The notes: generated from the letters alone by a model not told the origin. 64,000 nucleotides of DNA from Kribbella qitaiheensis (GCF_014217565.1 NZ_CP043661.1:2232001-2296000), one strand, 5' to 3'. Shown: positions 17,413 through 27,080, counted from the first letter of the stretch. Numbers and translations are program-made.

Positions 17413-18102
17413 ATGCCCGGCGATCACTCCTCAGCGAAATTGTTCGGCCGGCTGGCCGCTGAACTACACGAACTCGAAGAAGTCGACGTGACCGTTGACG
17501 GCGTCATCCGGTACGCCTTGCAGGCGGTCTGGTGCACGTACGCCTCTGTCGTCTTGATCGTCAAGCGGCGACCACAGATCCTCGCGCTCACCGACCCCCA
17601 GCTCGCCAAGCTGTACCCAGGCCAGATCGACGCGGCCGCGGGGCCGCGGCTCACGGTCCTCCACGATGGGACCGCGCTCCTGATCGCCGACGTCGAGACC
17701 GAGACCCGGTGGCCGACTCAATGGCGCGACTCTGTACTCGAGGCCGGGATCCACAGCGCGATCCACCTACCCCTCGTGGTCGCCGGCCGGGCCCAGGCAG
17801 TGTTCAGTCTCTACATCGACCAGCCCCACGGATTCGACGATAACGACGTCGAAGTCGCGCACATCCTGGCCCAGCACGCATCCGTCGCGATCTCGACAGC
17901 CCGTCACCGAGTCTCGATGCATCAAGCCGTCGACGCCCGCCGAGCCGTCGGGCAGGCGATCGGGATCTTGATGGAACGCTACGACCTCGACACCGACCGA
18001 GCATTCGAAGTACTCAAGCGCTACTCCCAAGACACCAACCACAAACTCCGCGCCGTCGCCGACGAACTGATCGCGACCCGGCACCTATTTGAAGGCCGCT
18101 AG
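17413..18102 (+). CDS. GAF-ANTAR transcription antiterminator
   Basis: A 229-aa protein. Residues about 10-165 form a GAF domain (sensor of small ligands or redox state), and about 170-225 an ANTAR RNA-binding domain (ARRAVGQAIGILMERYDLDTD, then AFEVLKRYSQDTNHKLRAVADEL), the usual two-helix fold that binds tandem hairpins in mRNA leaders. ATG at 17413 has GGAG 8 nt upstream. GAF-ANTAR proteins are common in actinomycetes and act on downstream transcript termination. No target hairpin pair was identified nearby. Cytoplasmic. Confidence 0.85.
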   Translation: MPGDHSSAKLFGRLAAELHELEEVDVTVDGVIRYALQAVWCTYASVVLIVKRRPQILALTDPQLAKLYPGQIDAAAGPRLTVLHDGTALLIADVETETRWPTQWRDSVLEAGIHSAIHLPLVVAGRAQAVFSLYIDQPHGFDDNDVEVAHILAQHASVAISTARHRVSMHQAVDARRAVGQAIGILMERYDLDTDRAFEVLKRYSQDTNHKLRAVADELIATRHLFEGR

Positions 18103-18219
18103 TGGTACGAGAGCGACCTACATGCTCTGCGATTCGACTCGATCCGAGAGTCAGCCCGGCTAGTGGTGGAGCATCGTAAGGCAGCCGGCCGATGGCCGGC
18201 CAGGCTGACATCAGGTCGC

Positions 18220-19291
18220 TTATCGGCGTTCAAAGGACGGGAGTTGCATCTGATTCAAGAACTCCCGCGGCCAGGTCCAGTGAAGATTCGGACGTGATGA
18301 ACGCGGCGGCCATCGTCGAGCTGGATCATCACCTGGTAAGGACCGTCGTCTGTCGGCGAACTCGCGGGTTCGGGGGCGTGGATCATGCGGTTGTTCGCGA
18401 TGGTCCACAGGGCGTTGTTCGCGGCTCGGTCGCCGCCGCGGTTGAGGCGGTGGCGCTGTCGTTGACCGCTGCTGGCCTGGACCGGGCTGGCGCCGCAGAG
18501 GGCTGCGAAGGCGGCGTCGCTGTGCAGCCGTTCGGGGTTGCCGCCGGCGGTGATGAGCAGCTGCGCGGCGCTATGGATGCCGACACCGGGTCGCTCGATG
18601 AGCTTCGGCACGGTGCGGCGGACGAGAGCGCGGATGAGCCGGTCCAGCTCGATGATCTCCTGATGGAGGAGAAGCCAGCGGCGTCCGAGGCTGACGAGGG
18701 CTGCGTGCATACCGCTGGTTAGGTCGAGTTTGCTGCAGAGGGTCGAGAGCTGCAGGAGGCTCTTGACGCGTAGGTGGTCGCGCGGGGCCCGATCGGTTCC
18801 GACGAGCAGCGCCTTGACTTGATTGCTGGCGGTGGTCGTGGCTTTGATGGCACTGCTGCGCGCGATCGTCAACGCTCGTAGGGCTTCCACGGCTCCCTCA
18901 CGGTTCTTCGGGACCGCGTTTGCTTGCCCGGACAAGACAGCGCGAGCGGCGGCTTCGGCGTCGATCGGGTCACTCTTGCCTTTGCGTCGCCGATTGGCCC
19001 GATCTGGTCGGTTGACCTCGAAACCGTGATGCCGGCAGCCTGCAGAGTGCGAGTGAGTCGGTAGCCGTAGTTGCCGGTGCCTTCGACGCCGGCGGTGAGC
19101 GGGGCCCCATGTTCGCTGCTCCGGTCCAACAGCCGGCGGGTGCCGGCTTCGTTCGCGGCGAACAGCAGCTCGCCTTCGCGCCGGCCGAGCCCGTCAAGGG
19201 AGACTGCGACATGGAAGTGTTTGTGGGTGTCGATCCCCAGGACGCTGCGACCCAGCGTGGACATGTGGTGGTGCCTCTCGTCATCGGGCAC
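18220..19291 (-). pseudogene. IS110-family transposase, multiply frameshifted
   Basis: N-terminal part at 18869-19291 contains GIDTHKHFHVAVSLDGLG and GVEGTGNYGY, the RuvC-like (DEDD) start of IS110 transposases. The frame then shifts near 18960, and the C-terminal Tnp_20 part (GVGIHSAAQLLITAGGNP, ALCGASPV) continues at 18255-18935. A further shift near 18390 moves the tail (HDPRPRTREFADRR) to another frame ending near 18220. At least two frame breaks make it inactive unless they are sequence errors. No terminal inverted repeats, as expected for this family. Confidence 0.8.
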
Positions 19292-19353
19292 GGACGAGGG
19301 CGGGTTGGGGTCGGACAGGACACTCAGGGTGCCGGGGCAAGGCCCCTATTGGG

Positions 19354-19655
19354 TCACGGCTCCAGCCCGCGCTCGGAATGTGGACGCCGAAACCCGGGCC
19401 GACTGTCGCCGTCAAGGGAGACCAGGTGCTCGGGGGAATCAAGTCCGGGAACTTCATCCAAGAGCTCAGCGAAGCCCTCGATGCGGCGGTTCGTCAGGGG
19501 CTTGGCCGGGAGGAAGCGCCCGCGGGCGTCGATACGCTGGATCGGCAGATAGGGGCCGTAGATCCGAGTGTGCCCGGGGTGGCGCTGTATCCGCGCATCT
19601 CGTCGGATGGGATCATGAAGCCGTCCGTGTCGTACATCGGCTTTGTTGAGGTCAC
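19354..19655 (-). pseudogene. Frameshifted small gene coupled to the Arr-like gene
   Basis: GTG at 19655 overlaps the TGA of the Arr-like gene (GGGGTGA). The first part reads TKPMYDTDGFMIPSDEMRGY. After a one-base shift near 19570, the sequence continues with good protein character (HTRIYGPYLPIQRID, then FLPAKPLTNRRIEGFAELL) to TGA at 19354-19356. In the starting frame the protein would end at 19494 with a low-complexity tail. I do not recognise the family. Position directly behind an ADP-ribosyltransferase suggests an immunity or partner protein; this is inference. Confidence 0.4.
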
Positions 19656-20113
19656 CCCCAGATCTGCCAGGGTCCCTCCAGCTGGGTCTGCTCCCGTTGG
19701 GTGAGCGTGACGTCGGTGCGCACGACGCTCACGATCCGGGCCCGGGGTGCGCGGACGTAGACGCCGGACACCGGCCCGTAGTCGGGATCGGGCTCGACCA
19801 GTCCGAGTGGCTGGGCTTGGTATACCGTGCCGGGGATCTGGCCGACCACCGGCATCACGCACCGGGCCGCGTACGCCGTGGCCACGTCGGCTTCGCGGGT
19901 TAGGTAGACGTAGTTCGGGTCGTACATCGTTTGCTCGGCGTTGTAGCTGACGTCGAAGCCGAGCGCGGCCGCCGGCCGAAGGATGCTGCCGGGGACGAGG
20001 CCCGGAGCCCCGCCGTGAAAGAACGGCTCCGCAGACGGTACGTCGTCGCGTTCCGCCACAGTGGGCTTCGACCGCGCCCGCTCTCGGCGGGGCTGCTTTC
20101 GTGCTTTGGCCAT
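19652..20113 (-). CDS. Arr-like ADP-ribosyltransferase family protein
   Basis: A 153-aa protein with a basic N-terminal tail. From about residue 30 it has the layout of rifampin ADP-ribosyltransferase (Arr): FFHGGAPGLVPGSILRP (His-Gly of the NAD pocket), YVYLTREADVATAYAARC (the YxTxxxxxA block), VYQAQPLGLVEPDPDY, and a final ...YVRAPRARIVSVV strand. Arr proteins move ADP-ribose from NAD to rifamycin; relatives may modify other targets. ATG at 20113 has GGGAGAA upstream. It is longer by the basic tail and overlaps a small broken gene. Substrate cannot be deduced. Confidence 0.6.
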   Translation of the reverse strand: MAKARKQPRRERARSKPTVAERDDVPSAEPFFHGGAPGLVPGSILRPAAALGFDVSYNAEQTMYDPNYVYLTREADVATAYAARCVMPVVGQIPGTVYQAQPLGLVEPDPDYGPVSGVYVRAPRARIVSVVRTDVTLTQREQTQLEGPWQIWG

Positions 20114-20448
20114 CCCGCTATTCTCCCTTCCCGTGAGCGGGCGGTGCCAGCCATGCACTATCTACGCGATGGGGTACTTGTCCTGCGGTGCCCCTCCTCG
20201 CGGGCCGGTCTGTGGTGGCCGTTAGGGGTCGGCAGTCGTTGTGTGCCTGCCGGCAACTGCCTGGATTTGTGCCGTTGGAGGCTCGGGGTCAAGAGCGGTT
20301 GCTTGTGGCCGTCGTCGAAGGCGATGCGTGCACCCTTGACGTCGAGTGTCGGCACGGTATCCAGGTCACCACCCGGCGCCGAAGGTGCTGGTTACAGCGC
20401 GGCGAAGCCGCTCGATCTAGCTCTTGTCAGTTGCTGAACTCGGCTCGG
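20114..20448. other. Intergenic region
   Basis: About 335 bp, upstream of the Arr-like gene and downstream of the GNAT gene. No gene-like frame, no hairpin that stands out. Confidence 0.35.
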
Positions 20449-20934
20449 TCAGGCCGGTACGCGGCGCATGAGGCACATCCCGAGACGACGCCGTACGGTG
20501 CGGAAGCCTTGCCGCTTGTAGAGCGGTTCGAGGGAGCGGGTGGACCACACCTGTAAGGTCGCGCCGGCCGCCTCGGCATCGCGCATCACGGTGTGACCGA
20601 GTTCGCTCCCGAGGCCACGACGCGGAGGTGCTGCAGCCAGTGCCGTCGCCTCCCACAACAAGGTGCCGACGCCGTCGACCACGATGCAGGCTCTCCCTGC
20701 TGGGTGGGTCAGCAGATACGGCGTACGACGAACAGACGACCGGCGGCGCGCAAGGATGTCCAGGCCGATCGCCGCCGCGATAGCACCGGAGAAGACGAGC
20801 ATGACCGCGACGTACAGCACGATCACCACGACGACGGACCTGCAGATCGACGGGGTAGTGAGGGCCGGTCTGCCCAACCACAGACCAATGCCGGCCAGGA
20901 CTGCCCAGGTCACCAGTGCGGGCCAGCCGAACAC
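20449..20934 (-). CDS. GNAT acetyltransferase-like protein with N-terminal membrane helices
   Basis: A 161-aa protein with a GTG start. Two hydrophobic stretches (residues 5-20 and about 34-60) suggest membrane anchoring. The C-terminal half has the acetyl-CoA pocket pattern PPRRGLGSELGHTVMRDAEA (Q/RxxGxG/A type), then LQVWSTRSLEPLYKRQGF, the usual GNAT ending. A membrane-tethered GNAT is unusual. Alternatively the true start is further in and the first segment is read through by chance. Acceptor unknown. Confidence 0.6.
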   Translation of the reverse strand: MFGWPALVTWAVLAGIGLWLGRPALTTPSICRSVVVVIVLYVAVMLVFSGAIAAAIGLDILARRRSSVRRTPYLLTHPAGRACIVVDGVGTLLWEATALAAAPPRRGLGSELGHTVMRDAEAAGATLQVWSTRSLEPLYKRQGFRTVRRRLGMCLMRRVPA

Positions 20935-21060
20935 GCTGGTCCGCGGCCGGGTCAGTAACTGCCGCGTACACCCTCGCGGTGATTGCGAACACTGCCCCCG
21001 TATCGCGGAGTGTGGAGACGCGGCGGACGGCGGACGAGCCGCCGGAGTGCGGCCGCGTCA

Positions 21061-21798
21061 TCACGGTTGAGATGGAGTGGTCGCGGGGATCGGTTTGGTG
21101 CGCAGCAGTGGCGTGATGCGCTGGCGCGAGACGATCCAGGTCTCGGCGATGGGATCGATCGAGGCGGCGACGGTCCTCATGCTGGCGAGCCGATCGGCGA
21201 CCATGACGGAGTCGACCAGGGGCTCGAGATGAGCGATCCGGTTGCGCAGCCTGTGGATCCCGTCGACGTGCTTGACCAGGTCCTGCGGGGTGCAGGCTCG
21301 GAGCGGGAACGCCTTGTCCAGGGATTGTTGCCACAGCAGTTGGCGGCCGGGGTCGTTGTCGGGCAGCAGGAACCGCCAGGTGCCGAAGCTGAGCTGAGCC
21401 AGTACGTCAGAGTGACCAGGCCGGCGGCCGCGCTGCCCGGTCCGGCGTACCGCGGACCGAGCGCGCTGCTGGGCTTTCGGGATGTCGTTCTGCGTGAGCC
21501 GCAGCAGCAAGTGTGAGGGGTCCATCAGCCAGTCGCGAGAATGCGCAGCGCCGGTCGCCGGGTTGGTCTGCAGGGCGTTCCACGCCGAGAGTTCCTCGTC
21601 GAGCGCGTTGCGCAGTACTACTTCAAACTGATGCAGGCTCTCGTAGAAGGCGCCGGAGATCTCGACGTTCCAGTCGTATAGCCGCAGCGCGTCCCTGAGG
21701 TTGCCGTTCGTCGCCGACAGGTACGGCGCGAGCCGGGGCGTACTGAGCCGGGCCGCGATCGCCGCCCGGCGAATGGATGGTTGAGTTGGCGGCGCCAT
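21061..21798 (-). CDS. Abi-family protein (Abi_2/AbiF-like, HEPN ribonuclease)
   Basis: A 245-aa protein with the conserved Abi order: ALRLYDWNVEISGAFYESL, FEVVLRNALDEEL, LSFGTWRFLL, then LRNRIAHLEPLV near the end. The last block contains RNxxxH (R-N-R-I-A-H), the catalytic signature of HEPN RNases. Abi_2 proteins give abortive phage resistance, probably by cutting RNA on infection, and typically stand alone. It lies next to a decayed integrase, fitting a defence island. Complete, no odd residues in the motif. Confidence 0.85.
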   Translation of the reverse strand: MAPPTQPSIRRAAIAARLSTPRLAPYLSATNGNLRDALRLYDWNVEISGAFYESLHQFEVVLRNALDEELSAWNALQTNPATGAAHSRDWLMDPSHLLLRLTQNDIPKAQQRARSAVRRTGQRGRRPGHSDVLAQLSFGTWRFLLPDNDPGRQLLWQQSLDKAFPLRACTPQDLVKHVDGIHRLRNRIAHLEPLVDSVMVADRLASMRTVAASIDPIAETWIVSRQRITPLLRTKPIPATTPSQP

Positions 21799-21963
21799 AG
21801 CCGTAGACTCTAGGGGAAGGCGGAGGCAGGTCTCTCCGTTACATGATTCACCTGAGGGCTCACCGGACCAGCGCCGGCGGGCCCTCAGTCATTTCCGATG
21901 GCCGCCGCATTCCGCCGCCTCCGCTGGCGCGGCCGGACCGTGACTGTGTTTTCCTCGCCGTGC

Positions 21964-22978
21964 TCAGTCGTCGGTGAGCAGGTTGTCCTCGAGAGCGCGT
22001 TCGAGGTCAGCCATGCTGGCGTGGGTGTAAATCCGCGTGGTGTCGAGAGAGGCGTAGCCGAGTAGGTCTGCGACGAGCACGACGTCGACGCCGTTGCGGA
22101 TGAGCTGGGTCGCGAAAGTGTGTCGCAGCATCTGGGGGTGGCCCTTCGACCGGCCGACGTCCGGGCCTTCGGTGTGAACCAGGCCTGCAGCCGTCCCCAG
22201 CTCGGAAACGATGGTCCGGATCGAGCGATCAGAAAGCCTGGCACCAAGCCGGGACAAGAACAACGCCCCCGTCGTAACGGCCACGGGCAGTTCGGCGCGC
22301 TCGTCGAGCCAGATGCGCAGACCTGAACGGGCAGCACTGTGCAGCGGCACTTCCCGGTACTTACCTCCGTCGGTGCCCTTGCCCTGCCACACGGTCAGCT
22401 TTCCGCGGCGCGCCGACATCGCCAGGTCCTCGACGTCAAGGACCTGGCTTCCTCGACGCTGATCCCGGTGTAGTTGAGCAGATATAGGCGATCGCGATGT
22501 TGCGTGCCGAGTTCGTCCGTTTCGCAGCCCGCAAGAATTTGCGCTGCTCGACGTCATCCAGAGCCTCAGGTGCCCGGTCAGGGATCCGCTCACGTTTGGC
22601 GGCGCCGAGCCGGGCGACCCGCAGGTGTTCGTCGTAAAGTGGTCGATCGCGGCAAGGTAGGCGTTGATCGTGGCGGGCATGACGTACCGGACCGACTTGA
22701 GCCACCCCTTGTAGTCGCGCACCGCGAAGTCGCGGCCATGCGGATCGCGCAACGGGTCCCCGTTCGCTGCGAGATCGGGTCCTGCCTGCAGCCAGCTCAG
22801 GTACCCGGCGACGTGGCTGGCGTAGGCCCGCCGGGTCCGCGGCGACGGCGGCGCGCTCCAGCACCGCTTTGTACTCGCTAAACACCTCGGCCCACGATCC
22901 CTCAAGGTCAGCGCCGGCTGCGCCCCTCCCCCGTTGCCCGACGGCGGGCGCTGTATCGGAAGTAGAGGGGTGAGGCAT
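21964..22978 (-). pseudogene. Tyrosine recombinase/integrase with several frameshifts
   Basis: The catalytic C-terminal part is intact: GHPQMLRHTFATQLI (HxLR box) and LLGYASLDTTRIYTH (Tyr nucleophile). The N-terminal SAM-like domain is split over three frames: MPHPSTSDTAPAV to LERA, then PRTRRAYASHVAGYLSWL, then YDEHLRVARLGAAKRERI and RKFLRAAKRTNSARN. At least three single-base shifts are needed for one protein. Its ATG at 22978 overlaps the divergent ATG at 22977 of the next gene by two bases, a layout likely to be original. Confidence 0.8.
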
Positions 22979-23379
22979 GGAACTGGCGGAAGCCGCAGCA
23001 GAGGGCGGATCGCAGGTAGTGGCCGTCGCTGCCCTGGTCCAGCAGTGGCGCACTGGTCTGGACGAGATAGATCTGGAGTTGTTCGGCGGGCGGCATCAGA
23101 ACCTGCGCCGGACCGGGGTCGCTGAGATCATCGACGCCCTCATCGGGGTGGTTGGGGGGCGGCGAACTGGTCGACCTGCTCGGCGAATCGGTCGAGAAGT
23201 TCGGTGGCGACACCGACCGGTGGGCCGAGGCCGTGAGCGCTTTGCACCATGCCGGGACCTGCCTGGCCGAAGCCAACAGGAGCGGGCGGGGTGCTCCTGG
23301 TGCTGGTCCGCCGACCAATCGGAGCTACTCAGTGACCAGCGAGCAGGCACCTGCACAGAACAAGGTTGAGCTGGCATAA
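22977..23379 (+). pseudogene. Unknown gene divergent from the integrase, frameshifted at a G6 run
   Basis: ATG at 22977; the protein starts MELAEAAAEGGSQVVAVAA and reads well to DALIGVV. At the run of six G (near 23155) the other frame continues with GELVDLLGESVEKFGGDTDRW and ends at 23379, while the starting frame turns into arginine-rich sequence. With one base changed it would be about 134 aa. No known family. It heads a small co-directional set (23395, 23613). A homopolymer of this length can slip, so variation between cells or reads is possible. Confidence 0.5.
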
Positions 23380-23394
23380 GTCACCGCCTGGCAG

Positions 23395-23598
23395 GTGACG
23401 CGGGATGTGGCCGCGATGATCTCGGCCGGTGGGAGCTGCGTCGATGAGGTCTTCTACAACGTCGAGATCGGCCACCGAAGTGAGCTGGTGCTGACCGCCC
23501 GGATCGGCGACACCGACGCGCAGTGGGTGCCGACCCTGCTGTTCGCGATCACCGTCCACGAGATCGGCAGCCCGCGCCCCAGCGGCCCGAACAGTTGA
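23395..23598 (+). CDS. Small hypothetical protein
   Basis: A 67-aa protein with a GTG start, 15 nt after the preceding stop and 14 nt before the next gene. Sequence CVDEVFYNVEIGHRSELVLTARIGDTD suggests a beta-rich domain. Family not recognised. The same frame is closed just upstream by TAA, so a longer start is excluded unless GTC is used. Confidence 0.45.
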   Translation: MTRDVAAMISAGGSCVDEVFYNVEIGHRSELVLTARIGDTDAQWVPTLLFAITVHEIGSPRPSGPNS

Positions 23599-23612
23599 AG
23601 GAGGCAACAGCG

Positions 23613-23798
23613 ATGTCGGAACTGCGCCTCGACACCATCCTTCGGCTGGTCCACTACCAGCGCCAGACCGCCGCGATCGACTGCGGCTCGGTGGGAGCCT
23701 TGAGCGACGAGGCTGTGGCTCGCCTGATCGTTGCCCAGGCAGCGCTACCACCCGGGACGGCTCTCACCCCTGCTCAGGCAGAGGACCTGGTCGGTTGA
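23613..23798 (+). CDS. Small hypothetical protein
   Basis: A 61-aa protein. ATG at 23613 has GAAGGAGG 8 nt upstream, a near-perfect ribosome site, which supports a real gene. Sequence is helical (LDTILRLVHYQRQTAAID, then LSDEAVARLIVAQAAL). No family recognised. Third gene of the set divergent from the broken integrase; may be an accessory or regulator of the former mobile element. Confidence 0.6.
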   Translation: MSELRLDTILRLVHYQRQTAAIDCGSVGALSDEAVARLIVAQAALPPGTALTPAQAEDLVG

Positions 23799-24337
23799 AT
23801 CAGGCAGGCACCCGGCTGGACCTGTTCTGGCGGGTGGCCGCCGCACTGCGCACTGCGCCGTGCGCCGGATAGGCACCGGCCACGAGCGCCGCAACCGTGA
23901 CCCCCGCATGGCCGACGAGAACGCCGTCCTTTGGTACGGCGAAGGGTCCACAGACCGGGTGACCTGCCCAGCCGCCACGGGGAACGGCTGGGCAGACCGT
24001 CTACCGGCACCGGCGCGAACCCACCTGCCGCCCCATGGGCTGACGGCCTGCGGCCTTATCCAGCAGGGCATCGTCGGCTGCGATGCTGCTACCGGAGCAG
24101 GTAGTGATGATGATCGACCACAGCGCCAGCAACCGCAGTGAGCTGTCTCCATGGGCCAGCGGCCCCGGCCGCCGGACGCGATAATGCGACATGCAACTCC
24201 CCCATCCCCAGTTCCTCCCCCTTGCTGGTCCTATCGCTGGAGGGGGCGGAAGTGTTTCACCGTCTGGGGCCTCGAACGGGTAACGGCTCACCGACAGTGC
24301 GAGCAGTCCGGCGTGGCCGGTGAGTAGTTTGTGGACC
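23799..24337. other. Region with at most one doubtful small frame
   Basis: About 540 bp. A plus frame from ATG 23908 to 24141 (77 aa, MADENAVLWYGEGSTDR) looks mildly protein-like but has no ribosome site and a low-complexity tail. Otherwise nothing recognisable. Confidence 0.3.
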
Positions 24338-25586
24338 ATGCCCCGCCCCGGTCAGCCCGATCCCGCCGAGCGTCCCGCCACCTACGGCGACGTCTTCGCG
24401 GTAGCCGAGTTCCGGTGGCTGTGGGCTGCACTGGTCGGTTCGGTGATCGGCGACCAGCTGGCCCGGGTCGCGCTCGCCGTACTCGTGTTCGACCGCACCG
24501 GGTCGGCTGGCTTGTCCGCGCTCGCCTACGCCCTCACGCTGCTGCCCGACATCGTCAGCGGCCCGTTGCTTTCCGGCTTGGCCGATCGGTTCCCCCGCCG
24601 CCGCGTCGTGGTCAGCTGCGACGTCGCCCGCGCAGTACTGGTGGCAGGCATGGCGATCCCCGGCGCTCCGCTGTGGATCCTGTGCGTACTGCTGATCGCG
24701 GTCCAGTTGCTCGCGGCCCCTTTCCAATCGGCCAGGACCGCGCTGATGGCAACGATCATGACCGGCGACAAGTACAAAGCCGCCACCGGCGTGTCGGCGA
24801 TCACTGGCCAGGCCGCGCAGCTCGCCGGATTTGTCACCGGCGGAACGATCGTCGCCGCGCTCGGCGCGAGCCAGGCGCTGGCCCTCAACGCAGCATCGTT
24901 CGCGATCTCGGCAGTCCTGCTGCAGCTCGGTGTAGGGGAACGTCCAGTACCGTCAGGAGATGGCTCCGCGGGCCGGCCGAGCTGGTGGGGTTCGCTGTCG
25001 GCAGGCGCCCGGCTTGTCTGGAATGACCGCAGGCTGCGCTATCTGACCGCGCTGATCTGTGTGCCTGGCTTCTACATCACCGTCGAAGGCCTCGCTGCCC
25101 CGTACGCCGCATCGGTCGGCGGCGGCCCGGTCGCGGTCGGGATCCTGTTCGCGGCCAACCCGGCCCGGCCAAGTGGTCGGGATCTTGCTGTCGTCTCGCC
25201 TGGCCCCGTCGCGGCGCCTGGCATGGATGGGACCGCTCGCGGTCGGGTCTTGCGTACCGCTGATCGCCTGCGTCGTCCAGCCAGGCTTGTGGACGACGGT
25301 GGGGTTGTGGGCACTGTCGGGGCTGTCCGCGTCGTACCTGGTCACTGCTCAGGCCACGTTCGTGCAGGACATTCCTGACGCGCAGCGGGGCCAGGTGATC
25401 GGGCTGGCCCGCACTGCGCTGATCGTTTCTCAGGGGATCGGGGTCCTGGCCGCCGGTACTGCGGCCGACCATTGGCAGCCGGCCTTGGTCGTGGCGGCTG
25501 CAGGTGTGCTCGGGGTCGCCTTTGCCGCCGGTGCTGCCCGCGGCTACCAGCGTGCGCAGCATGCCGGTCAACCGGGGAAGCCCTGA
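24338..25586 (+). pseudogene. MFS transporter (EntS/MFS_3-like), frameshifted
   Basis: ATG 24338. The first 275 residues carry membrane helices and the MFS loop GLADRFPRRRVVVSCD, plus an MFS_3-like AAPFQSARTALMATIM. At FAANPA (near 25165), a one-base shift is needed to continue with PGQVVGILLSSRLAP and later helices, ending KP at 25586. Together about 415 aa, the normal family length. As sequenced the frame runs to a wrong stop at 25378. Decayed gene or C/G-run error. Substrate unknown. Confidence 0.75.
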
Positions 25587-25760
25587 GCGAGAACACGAAG
25601 CGATTGCTCAGACCGATCAGGGCCAGTCGTTGTTCCGCATCGGGCCGCACCTCCTCCCGAGATCCGGAGCGCCCGCTGCCGGTCTGACCAACGCAGTGAC
25701 ATTGCGTGATGTCGCGTCTACTCTGACCGTGAGGACGAGTGTGAGGCTGGGGAAACGTAC

Positions 25761-27080
25761 ATGCTGATTATCCGCCATTGTAGACCGAAGCGCAGGCGCC
25801 GCCGCGAAACCGACGTGGGCGCTGGTTCCTGGTCGCCTGCCCGCTGGGCGCTGTGGTCTGCACCCTCTGTCGTGGTCGGCTACGTGCTGGCCGTCGACGC
25901 GCTCGCGATCGCCGTACTGGGCGGCTCACTCGTCGGCGTCGACATCGCCTCCGGTGACTGGATCCGGTTCGCCGCCCTGGCCGCCGGATCCGCGATTCAC
26001 ATCGAAGCGGGCCGGGAGATCGACCGTCTCCGCTGGAGCGCCGCCGAAGGCGCAACCTACGTGAACCTGAAGGCGATGTGGGTCTTCGCTAGCGTCCTGA
26101 TCCTGCCGTTGCCGCTGGCCATTGCGATCACCGCGCTGAGCTACCTGCACTCCTGGAGCCGGCTGCGGCGAAGCGCGCCGCACCGCAACGTGTTCTCCGC
26201 CTCCACCGTCGTGCTGGCCTCAGCCGCCGCCGTGGTCTGCCTGACCACACTCAACCCTGACGGTCACCCCGGCTACACCGGTGGCGCGATCGGTCTGGTC
26301 GCGGTCAGCGTCGCCGCCACGGCGTACTGGTTCATCAACTACACCCTGGTCGTCGGCGCAGTGGTGCTGTCCAACCCAGACAGCAGCGCCCGCAAAGCCC
26401 TCGGGCAGCTGTCGGACCAGTTCCTCGTGGCCGGCGCCATCGGGCTCGGCATCACCACCGCGGCACTGCTGATCTACCAGCCCTGGCTCGCCGTCGCCCA
26501 GCTCATTACCGTCCTCGGCCTGCACCGGGCGCTGCTCGTCGGACAGTTCCAGACCGCCGCCCGCACCGACTCCAACACCGGCCTCGCAAATACCGTGTTC
26601 TGGCACGAGATCGCCACCAAAGAACTCGAACGGGCCCGCAACAACCACACCCCACTCGGCGTGCTCTACCTCGATCTCGACCATTTCAAGGCCATCAACG
26701 ACACCCACGGCCACCTCGCCGGCGACCAGGTCCTCAAGGCAGTCGCGGCCGAGCTGAAGCACGATGTCCGCACCGGAGACCTCGTCGGGCGCCTCGGCGG
26801 TGAAGAGTTCGCGATCCTTCTCCCCAACGCCAGCCCCGACGAGACCACGAACGCTGCCGAGCGGATCCGCCGCCGCATCGCCGGCCTCGTCATCACCGTT
26901 ACGACCCAACGAGGACCCGCCACCGTCGACGGGCTCACCTGCTCGATCGGCGCTGCGACCTACCCGACCGCAGGCCATACTCTCGACGGACTCCTCCTCG
27001 CAGCAGACACCGCCACCTACACAGCCAAGAGCTCCGGCCGCAACCGAGTCATCACAGCCCCACATGTTCACGCCAACTGA
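25761..27080 (+). CDS. Membrane diguanylate cyclase (GGDEF)
   Basis: A 439-aa protein. Residues about 25-250 hold six or more hydrophobic segments (a membrane sensor region). The GGDEF domain follows (about 265-430): YLDLDHFKAINDTHGH is the metal/GTP-binding start, and GGEEF is at 346-350, the active form of the catalytic loop. RTGD at 337-340, five residues before it, matches the RxxD product-inhibition I-site. It makes c-di-GMP from two GTP; in actinomycetes c-di-GMP controls development. ATG at 25761 has GGGG 8 nt upstream. Stands alone. Confidence 0.9.
   Translation: MLIIRHCRPKRRRRRETDVGAGSWSPARWALWSAPSVVVGYVLAVDALAIAVLGGSLVGVDIASGDWIRFAALAAGSAIHIEAGREIDRLRWSAAEGATYVNLKAMWVFASVLILPLPLAIAITALSYLHSWSRLRRSAPHRNVFSASTVVLASAAAVVCLTTLNPDGHPGYTGGAIGLVAVSVAATAYWFINYTLVVGAVVLSNPDSSARKALGQLSDQFLVAGAIGLGITTAALLIYQPWLAVAQLITVLGLHRALLVGQFQTAARTDSNTGLANTVFWHEIATKELERARNNHTPLGVLYLDLDHFKAINDTHGHLAGDQVLKAVAAELKHDVRTGDLVGRLGGEEFAILLPNASPDETTNAAERIRRRIAGLVITVTTQRGPATVDGLTCSIGAATYPTAGHTLDGLLLAADTATYTAKSSGRNRVITAPHVHAN

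Noticed and set aside
26220..27071. Minus-strand frame of 283 codons over the diguanylate cyclase
   Set aside because: Antisense mirror of the GGDEF domain; low-complexity Gly/Val-rich product.
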